Source: Williamsia sp. 1138 (GTDB taxonomy: Bacteria; Actinomycetota; Actinomycetes; Mycobacteriales; Mycobacteriaceae). From it: a stretch of 64,000 bases of DNA. Location: positions 1 to 64,000 of the forward strand of contig NZ_MJEJ02000049.1 in assembly GCF_002095435.2 (NCBI RefSeq). Reading direction: 5' to 3'. A model generated the notes under the pieces. The model was not told the DNA's origin. It saw only the letters and a program-made list of their open reading frames with translations, and did not search any database. The position numbers and the translations under genes are program-made. Positions 27,360 through 35,597 of this stretch are shown here, piece by piece; within the stretch, counting starts at the first letter, position 1; every line of letters starts with the position of its first letter.

Positions 27360-27379
27360 AATACGATGCACACTGTATT
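27360..27379. promoter_or_regulatory. 20-bp operator dyad between operon and TetR gene
   Basis: AATACGATGCACACTGTATT has 14 of 20 symmetric positions (AATACnnTGnnCAnnGTATT). It fills most of the 50-base gap between the divergent operon start (27346) and tetR start (27397), so one TetR dimer pair could shut both promoters. Confidence 0.7.
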
Positions 27380-27396
27380 GGAACTATGCTGAAGTC

Positions 27397-28014
27397 ATGA
27401 CAGCAGAAAGCCGCAACGAAGGCAAGAGGTCTGCACAGCCCGCGCCGGGGCGGCCACGCGACAGCAGGATCGATGCCGCGATCATCGCGGCCACTCGCGA
27501 ACTGATTCTGGAGATGGGATATTCAGCGCTGTCATTGTCTGCAATCGCCGCGCGTGCAGGGACTACCACGGCTGCCATCTATCGGAGGTGGTCAGGCAAG
27601 GCGCAGCTCGTTCACGAAGCGGTGTTGTTTGCCGAAGCGATCCCCACGCCCGACGGGTCAGGAGATATCCGCACTGAGATCAGGGGCTTGGTGGAGACCG
27701 TTCGGATCATCTTCGACCGACCCGAGGTGCGGTTGGCCTTACCGGGCCTGATCGCCGACACCGTTGCCGACCCGGAACTCCACAACATGATGATCGCCCG
27801 ACTGGGCGGCAACCTCACAGCTTTCGAATCTCGCTTCGGTCAGGAGCGCCGCGGCGATGACCAGCTTCCGATGCTCGCCGAAATGGTCGCGGGCACTGCG
27901 ATTTTCCGCATCCTCATTCGTCGAGATGCAGCCCTCGACGAGACCTGGGTGAACGAGATGACCGAGATGATCACCGAACGCTGGCCTCCGGAGAAGACGC
28001 TGGAAGGCGAATGA
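27397..28014 (+). CDS. TetR-family repressor of the dikinase operon
   Basis: A 205-residue protein from the ATG at 27397. A basic N-terminal arm (PAPGRPRDSRID) leads into the helix-turn-helix at about residues 22-68 (ELILEMGYSALSLSAIAARA, TTTAAIYRRWSGKAQL). The RRWSGK form is typical of a TetR group with a TetR_C-like effector domain (about 80-200). It is divergent from the dikinase-LLM-lipocalin operon with a 20-bp dyad in between, so it is most likely the local repressor sensing the pathway substrate or its CoA ester. Confidence 0.9.
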   Translation: MTAESRNEGKRSAQPAPGRPRDSRIDAAIIAATRELILEMGYSALSLSAIAARAGTTTAAIYRRWSGKAQLVHEAVLFAEAIPTPDGSGDIRTEIRGLVETVRIIFDRPEVRLALPGLIADTVADPELHNMMIARLGGNLTAFESRFGQERRGDDQLPMLAEMVAGTAIFRILIRRDAALDETWVNEMTEMITERWPPEKTLEGE

Positions 28015-28106
28015 CCGCGAGGCTGACCCGCCAGGTTTGAGATATTCTTCAGACCCACGACTCGGCTTCCTCCCTCGAAGCGGGACGGTTGAAAGGCCTG
28101 ATATTG

Positions 28107-28712
28107 GTGACCAAACGAATAGTCCTGCGTGCTCTCGGGGCTGCAACCTGTTGTGCCACTGGGTTGCTGCTGTTCCCGACCACAGCTGACGGCTCGCCGA
28201 ACGATGTCACCACAGAGTCTGCGGTGACAGGTGACACCGCCACCGTGACGATCATCAACGAAAGCAGCGCGCTGATCGGCTGCAAACTGTTCGGGCTGCC
28301 CGCCGGATCTGTGGCGGACAGCGATTCGCGGCCACCATTCGGTTATGTCAACCCGGTCGATCCGGGGGCGCTCATCCTTCCCGGAGCCACCAAGACAGTG
28401 ACCTTGGAAGTGTTCACAGAAGATGGTCCGAACGGGTCCACCGCCCTGCCTCCCGGTGCCTATGACTTGTACTGGGGATGCACCACAGTTCCGAACGTCG
28501 ACGGCGTCGAACAGTGGGGCACCCTGGCTCCCGCCGGCGGGATCTCGACGGCGGAGCCCACAGAGCTGGTGTTACCTGGTGACGCGGCGAGCCCTCCCCT
28601 CGCCCCGGTGGAGACGGCACCGCCTGCCGGGCCCTGTTACGACGCGGAGTGCCTGCCTCCTGAGGCTGCGGACATCGTCGATGACCTGTGGAACGAATAC
28701 ACGTCGCCGTAA
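28107..28712 (+). CDS. Secreted hypothetical protein
   Basis: A 201-residue protein from the GTG at 28107 (GAAAGG about 10 bases before). Residues 1-30 form a Sec signal (KRIVLRALGAATCCATGLLL then cleavage near ADG-SP). The mature part has a beta-sandwich-like region (TVTIINESSALIGCKLFGLP, PGATKTVTLEVFTEDGPNG, GAYDLYWGC) with Cys pairs, then a Pro/Ala-rich tail ending in a Cys motif (GPCYDAECLPPEA). An extracellular role is likely; no family was recognised. It follows tetR after 92 bases. Confidence 0.7.
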   Translation: MTKRIVLRALGAATCCATGLLLFPTTADGSPNDVTTESAVTGDTATVTIINESSALIGCKLFGLPAGSVADSDSRPPFGYVNPVDPGALILPGATKTVTLEVFTEDGPNGSTALPPGAYDLYWGCTTVPNVDGVEQWGTLAPAGGISTAEPTELVLPGDAASPPLAPVETAPPAGPCYDAECLPPEAADIVDDLWNEYTSP

Positions 28713-28752
28713 TAGCTTGCCCCGGAGCCTCGTCGTCCAATAGACCGTCGGT

Positions 28753-30378
28753 CTAGATCCGGACCACGTCCAGGTCGCCGTCTCGATAAGACGCACGCAG
28801 GCGCTTTTTGTCGAACTTGCCGACACTCGTCTTGGGCACCTCGTCGATCAGCGCCCAGTTCTCGGGCACCTGCCAACCGGCCACCTTGTCTGTCAGAAAC
28901 TCCTTGAGCTCGTCGACTGTGACGGACGTGCTGTCCTGCCGGAGCACCACTGCCACCAGCGGTCGCTCATCCCACTTCTCGTCGGGTACGCCGATGACGG
29001 CGGCTTCTGCGACCGCGGGGTGGCCCATCACCGCATTCTCGAGATCAACAGACGAGATCCATTCGCCGCCGGATTTGATGATGTCCTTGGTTCGATCGGT
29101 CAACGTGAGATAGCCGTCCGAAGTGATTGATCCGACGTCTCCGGTGCGGAGCCAACCTTCGTTGAACTTCTCCGGGGTGGCGACGCCGTAATACGCCCCG
29201 GCGATCCACGGGCCACGGACCTCGAGTTCGCCGACACCATGGCCGTCGTGCGGAACTGCGGCACCGTCATCACCGATCAATCGAGCCTGCACTGAGGCGG
29301 GAAAGCGGCCCTGCGAGTACCGATATCGCCACATCTCGTCACCTGTGACGTCTGCGGGCGGCCGTGCCACCGAGCCGAGCGGCGATGTCTCGGTCATCCC
29401 CCAGGCGTGGAGCACGGTCACCTGGTGATCATCTTCGAAGCTGTGCATCAACGAAGGCGGTACGGCCGACCCGCCGACCAGCACCTCGCGGATGAACGAG
29501 ATGTCCTGCGGATTCTGTTCGAGATGAAGGTGTAGGCCCTGCCAGATCGTCGGCACTGCTGCTGCCAGAGTCGGCCGTTCCGTCTCGATGATCGTGGCCA
29601 GTGGCTCCGGTTGCAGGAATCGATCGGGCATGATCAGAGAAGCGCCGATCATGAAAGCGGCGTAAGGCAAACCCCAGGCCATGGCGTGAAACTGGGGCAC
29701 CACCGCCAGCGCACGATCACCTTGCTTGAGGTTCGGACCGTCACTCATGCACACCTGCATGGAGTGCAGATAGATCGAACGATGCGAATAGACAACACCT
29801 TTCGGGTCGCCAGTGGTGCCGGATGTGTAGCACATCGCCGCGGCGCTACGTTCCTCGACGTCTGGCCACCCCAACTCAACCGATTGCTCGGCGATCAGGC
29901 TTTCGTACGCGTGGACCTGCACCCCCTCCGGCGCGTCGAGCCCGGCCGTGGACGTACCCGTCACCACGACGTGACGGACCGTGTCCAGTCGGGGAAGGTG
30001 CGGCTGGAGCAGCGGGATCAGCGATGGATCCACGATGATCACGTGGTCTTCTGCATGATTGACGACGTGGATCAACTGCTCCGGAAACAACCGGATGTTG
30101 AGGGTGTGCAGCACCGCGCCCATCGCCGGAACCGCGAGGTAGCACTCCAGGTGTTCGGCGTTGTTCCACATGAAGGTTGCCACGCGTTGGTCACCCGTGA
30201 CTCCGAGTCCCTGGAGCGCATGCGCCAGCGCACCGCAGCGCTGACCGACCTCGGCATAGGTTCGGTGCCGCGGGCCCGAATCGGTCCAGGTTGTCACCGT
30301 CGCACCCTGATGGACCGTGCTCCCGTGCCGCAGAATCTGCGCGATCGACAGCGGAACGTCCTGCATCGTGCTGAGCAT
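28753..30378 (-). CDS. Long-chain-type acyl-CoA synthetase (FadD-like)
   Basis: A protein of about 541 residues from the ATG at 30378, fixed by GGAGG 5 bases upstream; the longer frame has no start signal. ANL motifs: CYTSGTTGDPKGVVYSH (P-loop), HAWGMTETSPLG, the hinge LTDRTKDIIKSGGEWISSVD and the catalytic lysine in TSVGKFDKKRLR. It resembles medium/long-chain acyl ligases. It is convergent with the secreted protein gene and divergent from the lipoprotein at 30595. Confidence 0.92.
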   Translation of the reverse strand: MLSTMQDVPLSIAQILRHGSTVHQGATVTTWTDSGPRHRTYAEVGQRCGALAHALQGLGVTGDQRVATFMWNNAEHLECYLAVPAMGAVLHTLNIRLFPEQLIHVVNHAEDHVIIVDPSLIPLLQPHLPRLDTVRHVVVTGTSTAGLDAPEGVQVHAYESLIAEQSVELGWPDVEERSAAAMCYTSGTTGDPKGVVYSHRSIYLHSMQVCMSDGPNLKQGDRALAVVPQFHAMAWGLPYAAFMIGASLIMPDRFLQPEPLATIIETERPTLAAAVPTIWQGLHLHLEQNPQDISFIREVLVGGSAVPPSLMHSFEDDHQVTVLHAWGMTETSPLGSVARPPADVTGDEMWRYRYSQGRFPASVQARLIGDDGAAVPHDGHGVGELEVRGPWIAGAYYGVATPEKFNEGWLRTGDVGSITSDGYLTLTDRTKDIIKSGGEWISSVDLENAVMGHPAVAEAAVIGVPDEKWDERPLVAVVLRQDSTSVTVDELKEFLTDKVAGWQVPENWALIDEVPKTSVGKFDKKRLRASYRDGDLDVVRI

Positions 30379-30404
30379 GGTGCCTCCAACATCTCGGAAC
30401 TCTA

Positions 30405-30434
30405 CGGCTGAAATCATTCCATCAATTTCGGCCG
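30405..30434. promoter_or_regulatory. Inverted repeat upstream of fadD
   Basis: CGGCTGAAAT and ATTTCGGCCG flank a 10-base centre (9 of 10 arm positions pair), 26 bases before the fadD start. The site is in the divergent gap with the lipoprotein gene. It could be an operator or an mRNA hairpin in the fadD leader. Confidence 0.45.
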
Positions 30435-30594
30435 GTGATATCCCGAGAACAAGCAGAAACCATGCGAGGCTGCAGTTTTGGCCGTAGTGTCCCTGCGGCG
30501 CATGGCAACGATCTAAAATCAACTACTCGTAGCTGACATTGCAGTTGGCAACGACTCCAACCGCGTTGTGCGTGCGCACGAAGGGACCGAGCCC

Positions 30595-31782
30595 ATGGGT
30601 GGTGTGTCGACTCGTTCCCTACTTCGCCGGGGCGTGGCCGTAGCTGTCGGTGTTGTCATCGCCTCGACGAGTCTCTCGTGCGGATCAAACGACAACGACG
30701 GCGCAGATGCAGAGTCGACGGCACCGAGTACCACCGCCGCGAACGCCGACGCCGGCAAGATCGTTGACATCGTTCGTGCCAAGCTCACCGAACTCGATCT
30801 CACTGGTGCGGTGTTCGGCGTGTGGCGCGGCGACGAGCAGGTCGTCGTCGAGGCTGCCGGTGACTCCCCGATCGGGGTCCCGGCCACGCCCGACATGCAG
30901 TTACGAGTCGGACAACCGATGGAGCCAATGCTCTCGACGGTGCTGTTGCAACTCGACGACTCCGGGACTCTGGACCTCGACGAGCCGATCGCCAGGTGGG
31001 TGCCCGACTTTCCCCGCGCTGACACGATCACCCCACGGATGCTTGCGAACAGCACCTCCGGCATCTCGGACTATGTGACCAACCCCGAGTTCCTGAAGAT
31101 CTTTTACGGGAACCCGATGAAGGGTTTCACTGCCCAGGAGATCCTGGACCTGGCGAACTCCCGTCCGCCACTGTTCGAGCCGGGGACCAACTTCGCCTAC
31201 TCCCACAGCGATTTGTGCCTACTCGGACTGGTGCTCGAGAGGGCGACGGGCCAACCGCTCGGCGACCTGTTGAAGGATCGGATCTTCACACCGTTGGGAA
31301 TGAAGGCGAGCACCGTGATGCTGACGCCGCAGATGACCGAACCGGTCCTGCACGGCTATACCAATGAACGAGGCATGTTCGAGGACTCTGCTTTCTGGAA
31401 TCCGACGGCGTTCCTCAACAGCGGCAACACCAACTCCACAGTGCCTGACATCGCCCGGTGGGTACGAGCACTGGCCACCGGCGAAGTGTTGTCCGACAAC
31501 GGGTTCGAAGAGATGATGGCGCCCTCGACCGCGGGGATCGGGCCCTTGACAGCTGAGAAGTTCTTCGCCTTCGGGACTGTTCACCTGGACAGCTGGTTGT
31601 TCATGAACCCGTCATTCGGCGGCTACAACGGTGTCGTCCTCTACGAGAAGACCTCCAAGACGACGATCATCGTCTACGCCACACTCGGGCCGGCGGCCGA
31701 CGCAAACACCAACAACGCGGTGCCGATCGGGACCGAGATCGGCAAACTGCTGCTCCCCGACAACCCGCCGCCTGTGCCCTGA
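30595..31782 (+). CDS. Lipoprotein, serine-hydrolase fold with lost active site
   Basis: A protein of about 395 residues from the ATG at 30595, with a signal peptide and a weak lipobox (TSLSC, Cys29). The rest follows the class C beta-lactamase/DD-peptidase-like fold: LRVG...STVLLQLDDSGTLDLDEP, TPRMLANSTSGISDY and FAYSHSDLCLLGLVLERATG. The catalytic SxxK that should follow LRVG is replaced by QPME; the YxN motif reads YSH; the HxG/KTG motif reads PSFGG. All three signatures are changed, so it is probably a non-catalytic homologue held outside the membrane, perhaps a binding or regulatory protein of the cell wall. Confidence 0.82.
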   Translation: MGGVSTRSLLRRGVAVAVGVVIASTSLSCGSNDNDGADAESTAPSTTAANADAGKIVDIVRAKLTELDLTGAVFGVWRGDEQVVVEAAGDSPIGVPATPDMQLRVGQPMEPMLSTVLLQLDDSGTLDLDEPIARWVPDFPRADTITPRMLANSTSGISDYVTNPEFLKIFYGNPMKGFTAQEILDLANSRPPLFEPGTNFAYSHSDLCLLGLVLERATGQPLGDLLKDRIFTPLGMKASTVMLTPQMTEPVLHGYTNERGMFEDSAFWNPTAFLNSGNTNSTVPDIARWVRALATGEVLSDNGFEEMMAPSTAGIGPLTAEKFFAFGTVHLDSWLFMNPSFGGYNGVVLYEKTSKTTIIVYATLGPAADANTNNAVPIGTEIGKLLLPDNPPPVP

Positions 31783-31823
31783 TCCCAGCCATCAGCCATG
31801 GCGGACCGCGTGGTGGCGAGGTC

Positions 31824-32456
31824 TCAACCGGTAGCGTTGTCGACGGTCATGTCCCCCGTCGCAGGCGTACCTTCCGCGCGCCCGTACCGCAGGAGCACGG
31901 TGCCGGTCGGCGCAGCTTCCGGCTGCTCGAGAAGCCTGAGATTGGTCGGTATCGCTCCGTCGCCGAACACTTTCTTGCCCACGCCGAGAACAATGGGGTG
32001 AACCCACAGGTCGAGGCGGTCGAAGAGTTGTTCTCGAAACAGCGTCTGCACCAGATCGAGACTCCCGACCACCTTGACGCACTCGTGCCGCTCGCGGATC
32101 TCGCGCACCGCACCCGCCAGGTCCGGACCGAGTTGGGTAGAGCCGTTCCACGACAGGTCGGCAGATCCACGGGACGCCACGTACTTCGGAACACTGTTGA
32201 ACAGTGTGGCGATGCTGTTGTCCGCTCCCCCTTGCTGATGAGGCCAGTACGCAGCGAAAATGTCGTATGTGCGCCTACCGAGCAGCAACGCATCGGTGCC
32301 CTGATACGAGGCGGCGATCTGCGCACCGGTGAGCTCGTCCATCAAAGGTGCCTGCCAGCCGCCGAACGGAAATCCCTCTGGATCCTCGTCGGGTCCGCCT
32401 GGCGCCTGCCCGATGAGGTCGAGCGTTGCGAACATCTCGATGTGAATGAGTCCCAT
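31824..32456 (-). CDS. Dihydrofolate reductase-like (RibD C-terminal) protein
   Basis: A protein of about 210 residues starting MGLIHIEMFATLDLIGQ. Family blocks are GTDALLLGRRTYDIFAAYWP, SVPKYVASRGSADLSW and CVKVVGSLDLVQTLFREQLF, typical of the stand-alone RibD_C/DHFR-like oxidoreductases of actinobacteria, which bind NADPH. The real substrate is unknown for most members. The 28-codon extension upstream is rejected because it does not match the family. Convergent with the lipoprotein gene. Confidence 0.88.
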   Translation of the reverse strand: MGLIHIEMFATLDLIGQAPGGPDEDPEGFPFGGWQAPLMDELTGAQIAASYQGTDALLLGRRTYDIFAAYWPHQQGGADNSIATLFNSVPKYVASRGSADLSWNGSTQLGPDLAGAVREIRERHECVKVVGSLDLVQTLFREQLFDRLDLWVHPIVLGVGKKVFGDGAIPTNLRLLEQPEAAPTGTVLLRYGRAEGTPATGDMTVDNATG

Positions 32457-32621
32457 GGTGTGCCCCTGCCGTTTCGGTGTGTGCCGGTCGAGAGGTAGAC
32501 CCAGCCCCGCCGGCAAAATAATCGGAACAAGGCGCCGCACACCTCGAAGTTCAGTGGCACAACGGCCCGGAGGGCGAGAACCTACTTCCGCGATGAGTCA
32601 CCGGCCCATGCGTCCCAATTG

Positions 32622-33089
32622 CTATCGGCGTACGCGCAGCGCGGCCCATGCCCCCGTCGACCACAACGCCCACGCTATGAGTACGGGTTGGAAGATCAGT
32701 CGTGTTGCGCGGGCCTGATCTGTGTCGAGGCCGAACGCGTCTCGGTGGTTGACCCACTGCGCGATGTTGCCGGGGAAGACGGCGACGAAGAAGACCGCGA
32801 GTATCAGACCGATCGCGGCGCGGCGGCTCTTCAGCAGAATGAGCGACGAGCCGAGGGCGATCTCCACCACACCCGAGGCCAGCACGGTCACATCTGGATC
32901 AAGGGGAACGAAGTCCGGGACCTGAGCCTGAAAGTCCTGCCGCGCGAAGGTCAGGTGCCCGACCCCGGCGAACACCATCGCTGAACCGAGGATGACACGA
33001 CCGAGCTTGCGCGGGGTGGACTCTGTTGCAGGCGACTTCGACGTCAAGAGTGCGACGACATTTTCTTTGACGGTCAATGGATTCCCCAC
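32622..33089 (-). CDS. DoxX-family membrane protein
   Basis: A 155-residue protein with about four hydrophobic helices (RVILGSAMVFAGVGHLTF, VTVLASGVVEIALGSSLILL, AAIGLILAVFFVAVFPGNIA, LIFQPVLIAWALWSTGAWAA). The motif GVGHLTFARQDFQAQVPDFV followed by a short loop is typical of DoxX-like proteins. Relatives act in quinone-linked or oxidative-stress processes; here no partner is evident. Confidence 0.85.
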   Translation of the reverse strand: MGNPLTVKENVVALLTSKSPATESTPRKLGRVILGSAMVFAGVGHLTFARQDFQAQVPDFVPLDPDVTVLASGVVEIALGSSLILLKSRRAAIGLILAVFFVAVFPGNIAQWVNHRDAFGLDTDQARATRLIFQPVLIAWALWSTGAWAALRVRR

Positions 33090-33176
33090 GTGTCTGGACT
33101 AAGTGACGTGATATCGACCTCCAGCCGAAGCCCCGAGCGCCGGGCGGTGTCGATCTGTGTGTCGTAGGCTCGCGCA

Positions 33177-33665
33177 GTGAGTGTTTCTGACGACGACCTC
33201 GACCACCTGCAGCGCTGCGTCGACCTGGCGCGTGAAGCGCTGATCGCGGGCGACGAACCGTTCGGATCCGTACTGATCGACACCGCGGGCCGGACACTCT
33301 TCGAAGATCGCAACCGCGTCAAAGACGGTGACCAGACGCGACATCCGGAACTGGCCATCGCACTGTGGGCCGTCCACAACATGACGCCCGAGGATCGTGC
33401 TCGCGCCACCGTCTACACCTCAGGTGAACACTGCCCGATGTGCAGCGCAGCTCATGCATGGGTAGGACTCGGACGCATCGTCTACGCGGTGTCGTCGACT
33501 CAACTGTCGACCTGGCTGCACGAATGGGGCGCTCCCCCATCCCCGGTTGCAGGGTTGTCGATCAACACCGTCGCGCCGGGGATACCTGTGGATGGTCCTG
33601 CGGAGCTTCTCGAAGCAGAGATGAAGATGCTGCATCTGGAGAAGTTCAAGTCCGCCACCCAGTGA
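33177..33665 (+). CDS. Nucleoside/nucleobase deaminase (CDA fold)
   Basis: A 162-residue zinc deaminase. The zinc site is visible as HPELA (His and catalytic Glu) and EHCPMCSAAH (two Cys). The C-terminus (PAELLEAEMKMLHLEKF) matches guanine/cytosine deaminase-like proteins rather than TadA. It should hydrolyse an amino group from a purine or pyrimidine base or nucleoside. It is convergent with the GntR gene beside a BMP-type importer, whose known members carry nucleosides, so it could feed on the imported compound. Confidence 0.88.
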   Translation: MSVSDDDLDHLQRCVDLAREALIAGDEPFGSVLIDTAGRTLFEDRNRVKDGDQTRHPELAIALWAVHNMTPEDRARATVYTSGEHCPMCSAAHAWVGLGRIVYAVSSTQLSTWLHEWGAPPSPVAGLSINTVAPGIPVDGPAELLEAEMKMLHLEKFKSATQ

Positions 33666-33686
33666 TGTACTTGTTCGATTGATCTT

Positions 33687-34448
33687 TCAGGTCGCTCTGG
33701 TCCGTCGGCGGCTCTTCGTCGCTTCGATGGGATCGATGGCTCCGCCGGACCACTCTCCTGCCATGGCGAGACTTGCCTCGCGGCCGGAATGCACGTGGTG
33801 AAAGGCTGATTCGGCGGCACGCTTCGAATCGCGAGCGGCGATCGCAGCGAGTATCTCCTCGTGCTCCTGACACTGCCGGCCGGGGTCGCGGTCTTTCGTG
33901 AGGTGAAAAAGCCATTGTGTGCGGGCTTCGAGCGGGCGGAGCATGGACTCGAGCAGCGGGTTCGCCGCGAGATCGACGATCATCTGATGAAACCGCGCGT
34001 TCGCGAGTGCAATCGCCGGACGGTCCTTGCGCACGGTAGCCGCCCGTGCCGCGTCGAGTTGATCGGACAACCGCGCCAGGCCGGCAGCATCCGCGCGTTC
34101 TGCGGCGAGTCTGGCGGCGAGGACCTCGAGACTCTCGCGGACGTCGAACAGATCGCGCACGTCGTTCACGCCGAACGGTGACACGACGGCGCCCTGCCGA
34201 GGAACGAGCACCACCAACCCGTCCTGCTGCAGCAATTGCAGAGCTTCCCGGAGCGGGATCCGGGACACGTCGAGTTCTGCGGCGAGGTCCCGTTCCACCA
34301 GCCGTGAACCCGGTGCCAATCTCAGATCGACGATCTGTTGCCGAAGTTCTTCGTAGGCGCGCTGGCGCAGGGACTTTGAGTCGTGCACGGGGTCTTCCGG
34401 TCGCTCTGCCACGGCCACGAGTCCAGCTCCCATCCCAGGTTCGTTCAT
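33687..34448 (-). CDS. GntR/FadR-family (FCD) repressor
   Basis: A 253-residue regulator. The N-terminal winged helix is at about residues 26-90 (SLRQRAYEELRQQIVDLRLA, LAAELDVSRIPLREALQLLQ). The C-terminal helical FCD domain (VRDLFDVRESLEVLAARLAA, NARFHQMIVDLAANPLLE, EHEEILAAIAARDSKRA) holds the Asp/His residues that bind a metal and carboxylate effector. It is divergent from the BMP-ABC operon with two GGTATACC dyads between, so it should control both promoters. Confidence 0.93.
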   Translation of the reverse strand: MNEPGMGAGLVAVAERPEDPVHDSKSLRQRAYEELRQQIVDLRLAPGSRLVERDLAAELDVSRIPLREALQLLQQDGLVVLVPRQGAVVSPFGVNDVRDLFDVRESLEVLAARLAAERADAAGLARLSDQLDAARAATVRKDRPAIALANARFHQMIVDLAANPLLESMLRPLEARTQWLFHLTKDRDPGRQCQEHEEILAAIAARDSKRAAESAFHHVHSGREASLAMAGEWSGGAIDPIEATKSRRRTRAT

Positions 34449-34476
34449 TTCCAGCGAGTCTATCCCGAGGCCAAGT

Positions 34477-34490
34477 AGCGGTATACCAAT
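34477..34490. promoter_or_regulatory. GntR operator site 1
   Basis: AGCGGTATACCAAT, with core palindrome GGTATACC, lies 32 bases before the gntR start and shares AGCGGTATACC with site 2 in inverted form. Confidence 0.65.
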
Positions 34491-34541
34491 AACTAACGGG
34501 GCTGTAATCGAATGGAAACACTCCTACCGGAGTCTTCTCCT

Positions 34542-34556
34542 AACGGTATACCGCTA
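34542..34556. promoter_or_regulatory. GntR operator site 2
   Basis: AACGGTATACCGCTA, about 65 bases from site 1 centre to centre and 29 bases before the binding-protein start. The dyad ACGGTATACCGC-like arms fit the palindromes bound by FCD-type GntR regulators. Confidence 0.7.
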
Positions 34557-34584
34557 AACCGGCGGTTGGCGACGGGAGAAGAAT

Positions 34585-35583
34585 GTGAAGATCCGAAACA
34601 ACACGGCGCGGGCGTCCCTGACGCTGGGTGCGGCCGCGGCCCTGACCATCGGGATGTCAGCGTGCGGGAGCTCAGGGGCGGAGACCGGGGACGGGAGTCT
34701 TTCGGTGGGCGTCTTCTTCCCCGGGTCCGTCACCGACACCGGTTTCATGGAGTCGGGCTACCTCGGTTACCAGCGGCTGGAGCAATCGCTCGGCGACCGG
34801 GTCGACCTGAGCTATGTGGAGCAGGTCGCACCTGCGGACTACCAGCAAGCCCTGCAGCGCTTCGCATCCGAGAACGACCTCGTCATCTCCGTCGGCGGAC
34901 AGACCGACGCCGACGTGCGCAAGGTCGCCCCGCAGTTCCCCGACGTCGATTTCGTGGAGATCGGCGGTCCCTCGGATGCCGAACCGATGGACAACCTCGC
35001 TTACTACGATCCACAACAGGCGGAAGCCGAATTCCTTTCTGGCGCGGTGGCGGCCGCGTCGTCGCCCAACGGTGTCGTCGGGTTCGTGGGCGGTGTCGAG
35101 CTTCCCGCGATCGTCAATGCCGCACAGGCTTTCTCGAACGGTGCGACATTCGCCCGACCGGACGTCAAGGTCTTGAACCCACAGTACGTCGGCGACTTCA
35201 ACGACCCGGCCAAGGCGAAACAGGCTGCCGGGACCGCCCACGCGGGCGGCGCGAACATCCTCGGACAAATCGTCAACCTCGGTAAACAGGGCATTGAACA
35301 GGCGGCCAGGGATTCAGGCAATCGCATGGTCGGAGGGCCGATCCCGGGTGATTGCGCGAACGCCGTCTACGCCGGATTCGTTCGTACCGACATCGGCACC
35401 GAGATCGAGTACGCGGTCAACGCGACACTCGAAGGCACCTGGACGGCGGCGCAGGTGCCGTTCGGCCTGACCACCGACAAAGGCGGCAGCGACTTCATCC
35501 CGTGCTCGGATGACCCCGCGGTCACGAAGGCCCTGACCGATGCAAAGGCAGCGCTGACCTCCGGCGCCGTCGAGCCCTACTGA
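34585..35583 (+). CDS. BMP-family ABC transporter substrate-binding lipoprotein
   Basis: A 332-residue lipoprotein from the GTG at 34585 (GGGAGAA upstream), with lipobox IGMSAC (Cys27). The mature part is a PnrA/BMP-type periplasmic-binding fold: SVGVFFPGSVTDTGFMESGY, NDLVISVGGQTDADVRK, VGFVGGVELPAIVNAAQAF and HAGGANILGQIVNLGKQGIE. Known BMP proteins bind purine or pyrimidine nucleosides, but this one is divergent enough that the ligand is open. It is the first gene of the importer operon. Confidence 0.92.
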   Translation: MKIRNNTARASLTLGAAAALTIGMSACGSSGAETGDGSLSVGVFFPGSVTDTGFMESGYLGYQRLEQSLGDRVDLSYVEQVAPADYQQALQRFASENDLVISVGGQTDADVRKVAPQFPDVDFVEIGGPSDAEPMDNLAYYDPQQAEAEFLSGAVAAASSPNGVVGFVGGVELPAIVNAAQAFSNGATFARPDVKVLNPQYVGDFNDPAKAKQAAGTAHAGGANILGQIVNLGKQGIEQAARDSGNRMVGGPIPGDCANAVYAGFVRTDIGTEIEYAVNATLEGTWTAAQVPFGLTTDKGGSDFIPCSDDPAVTKALTDAKAALTSGAVEPY

Positions 35584-35597
35584 GACCGGTCCGGACG

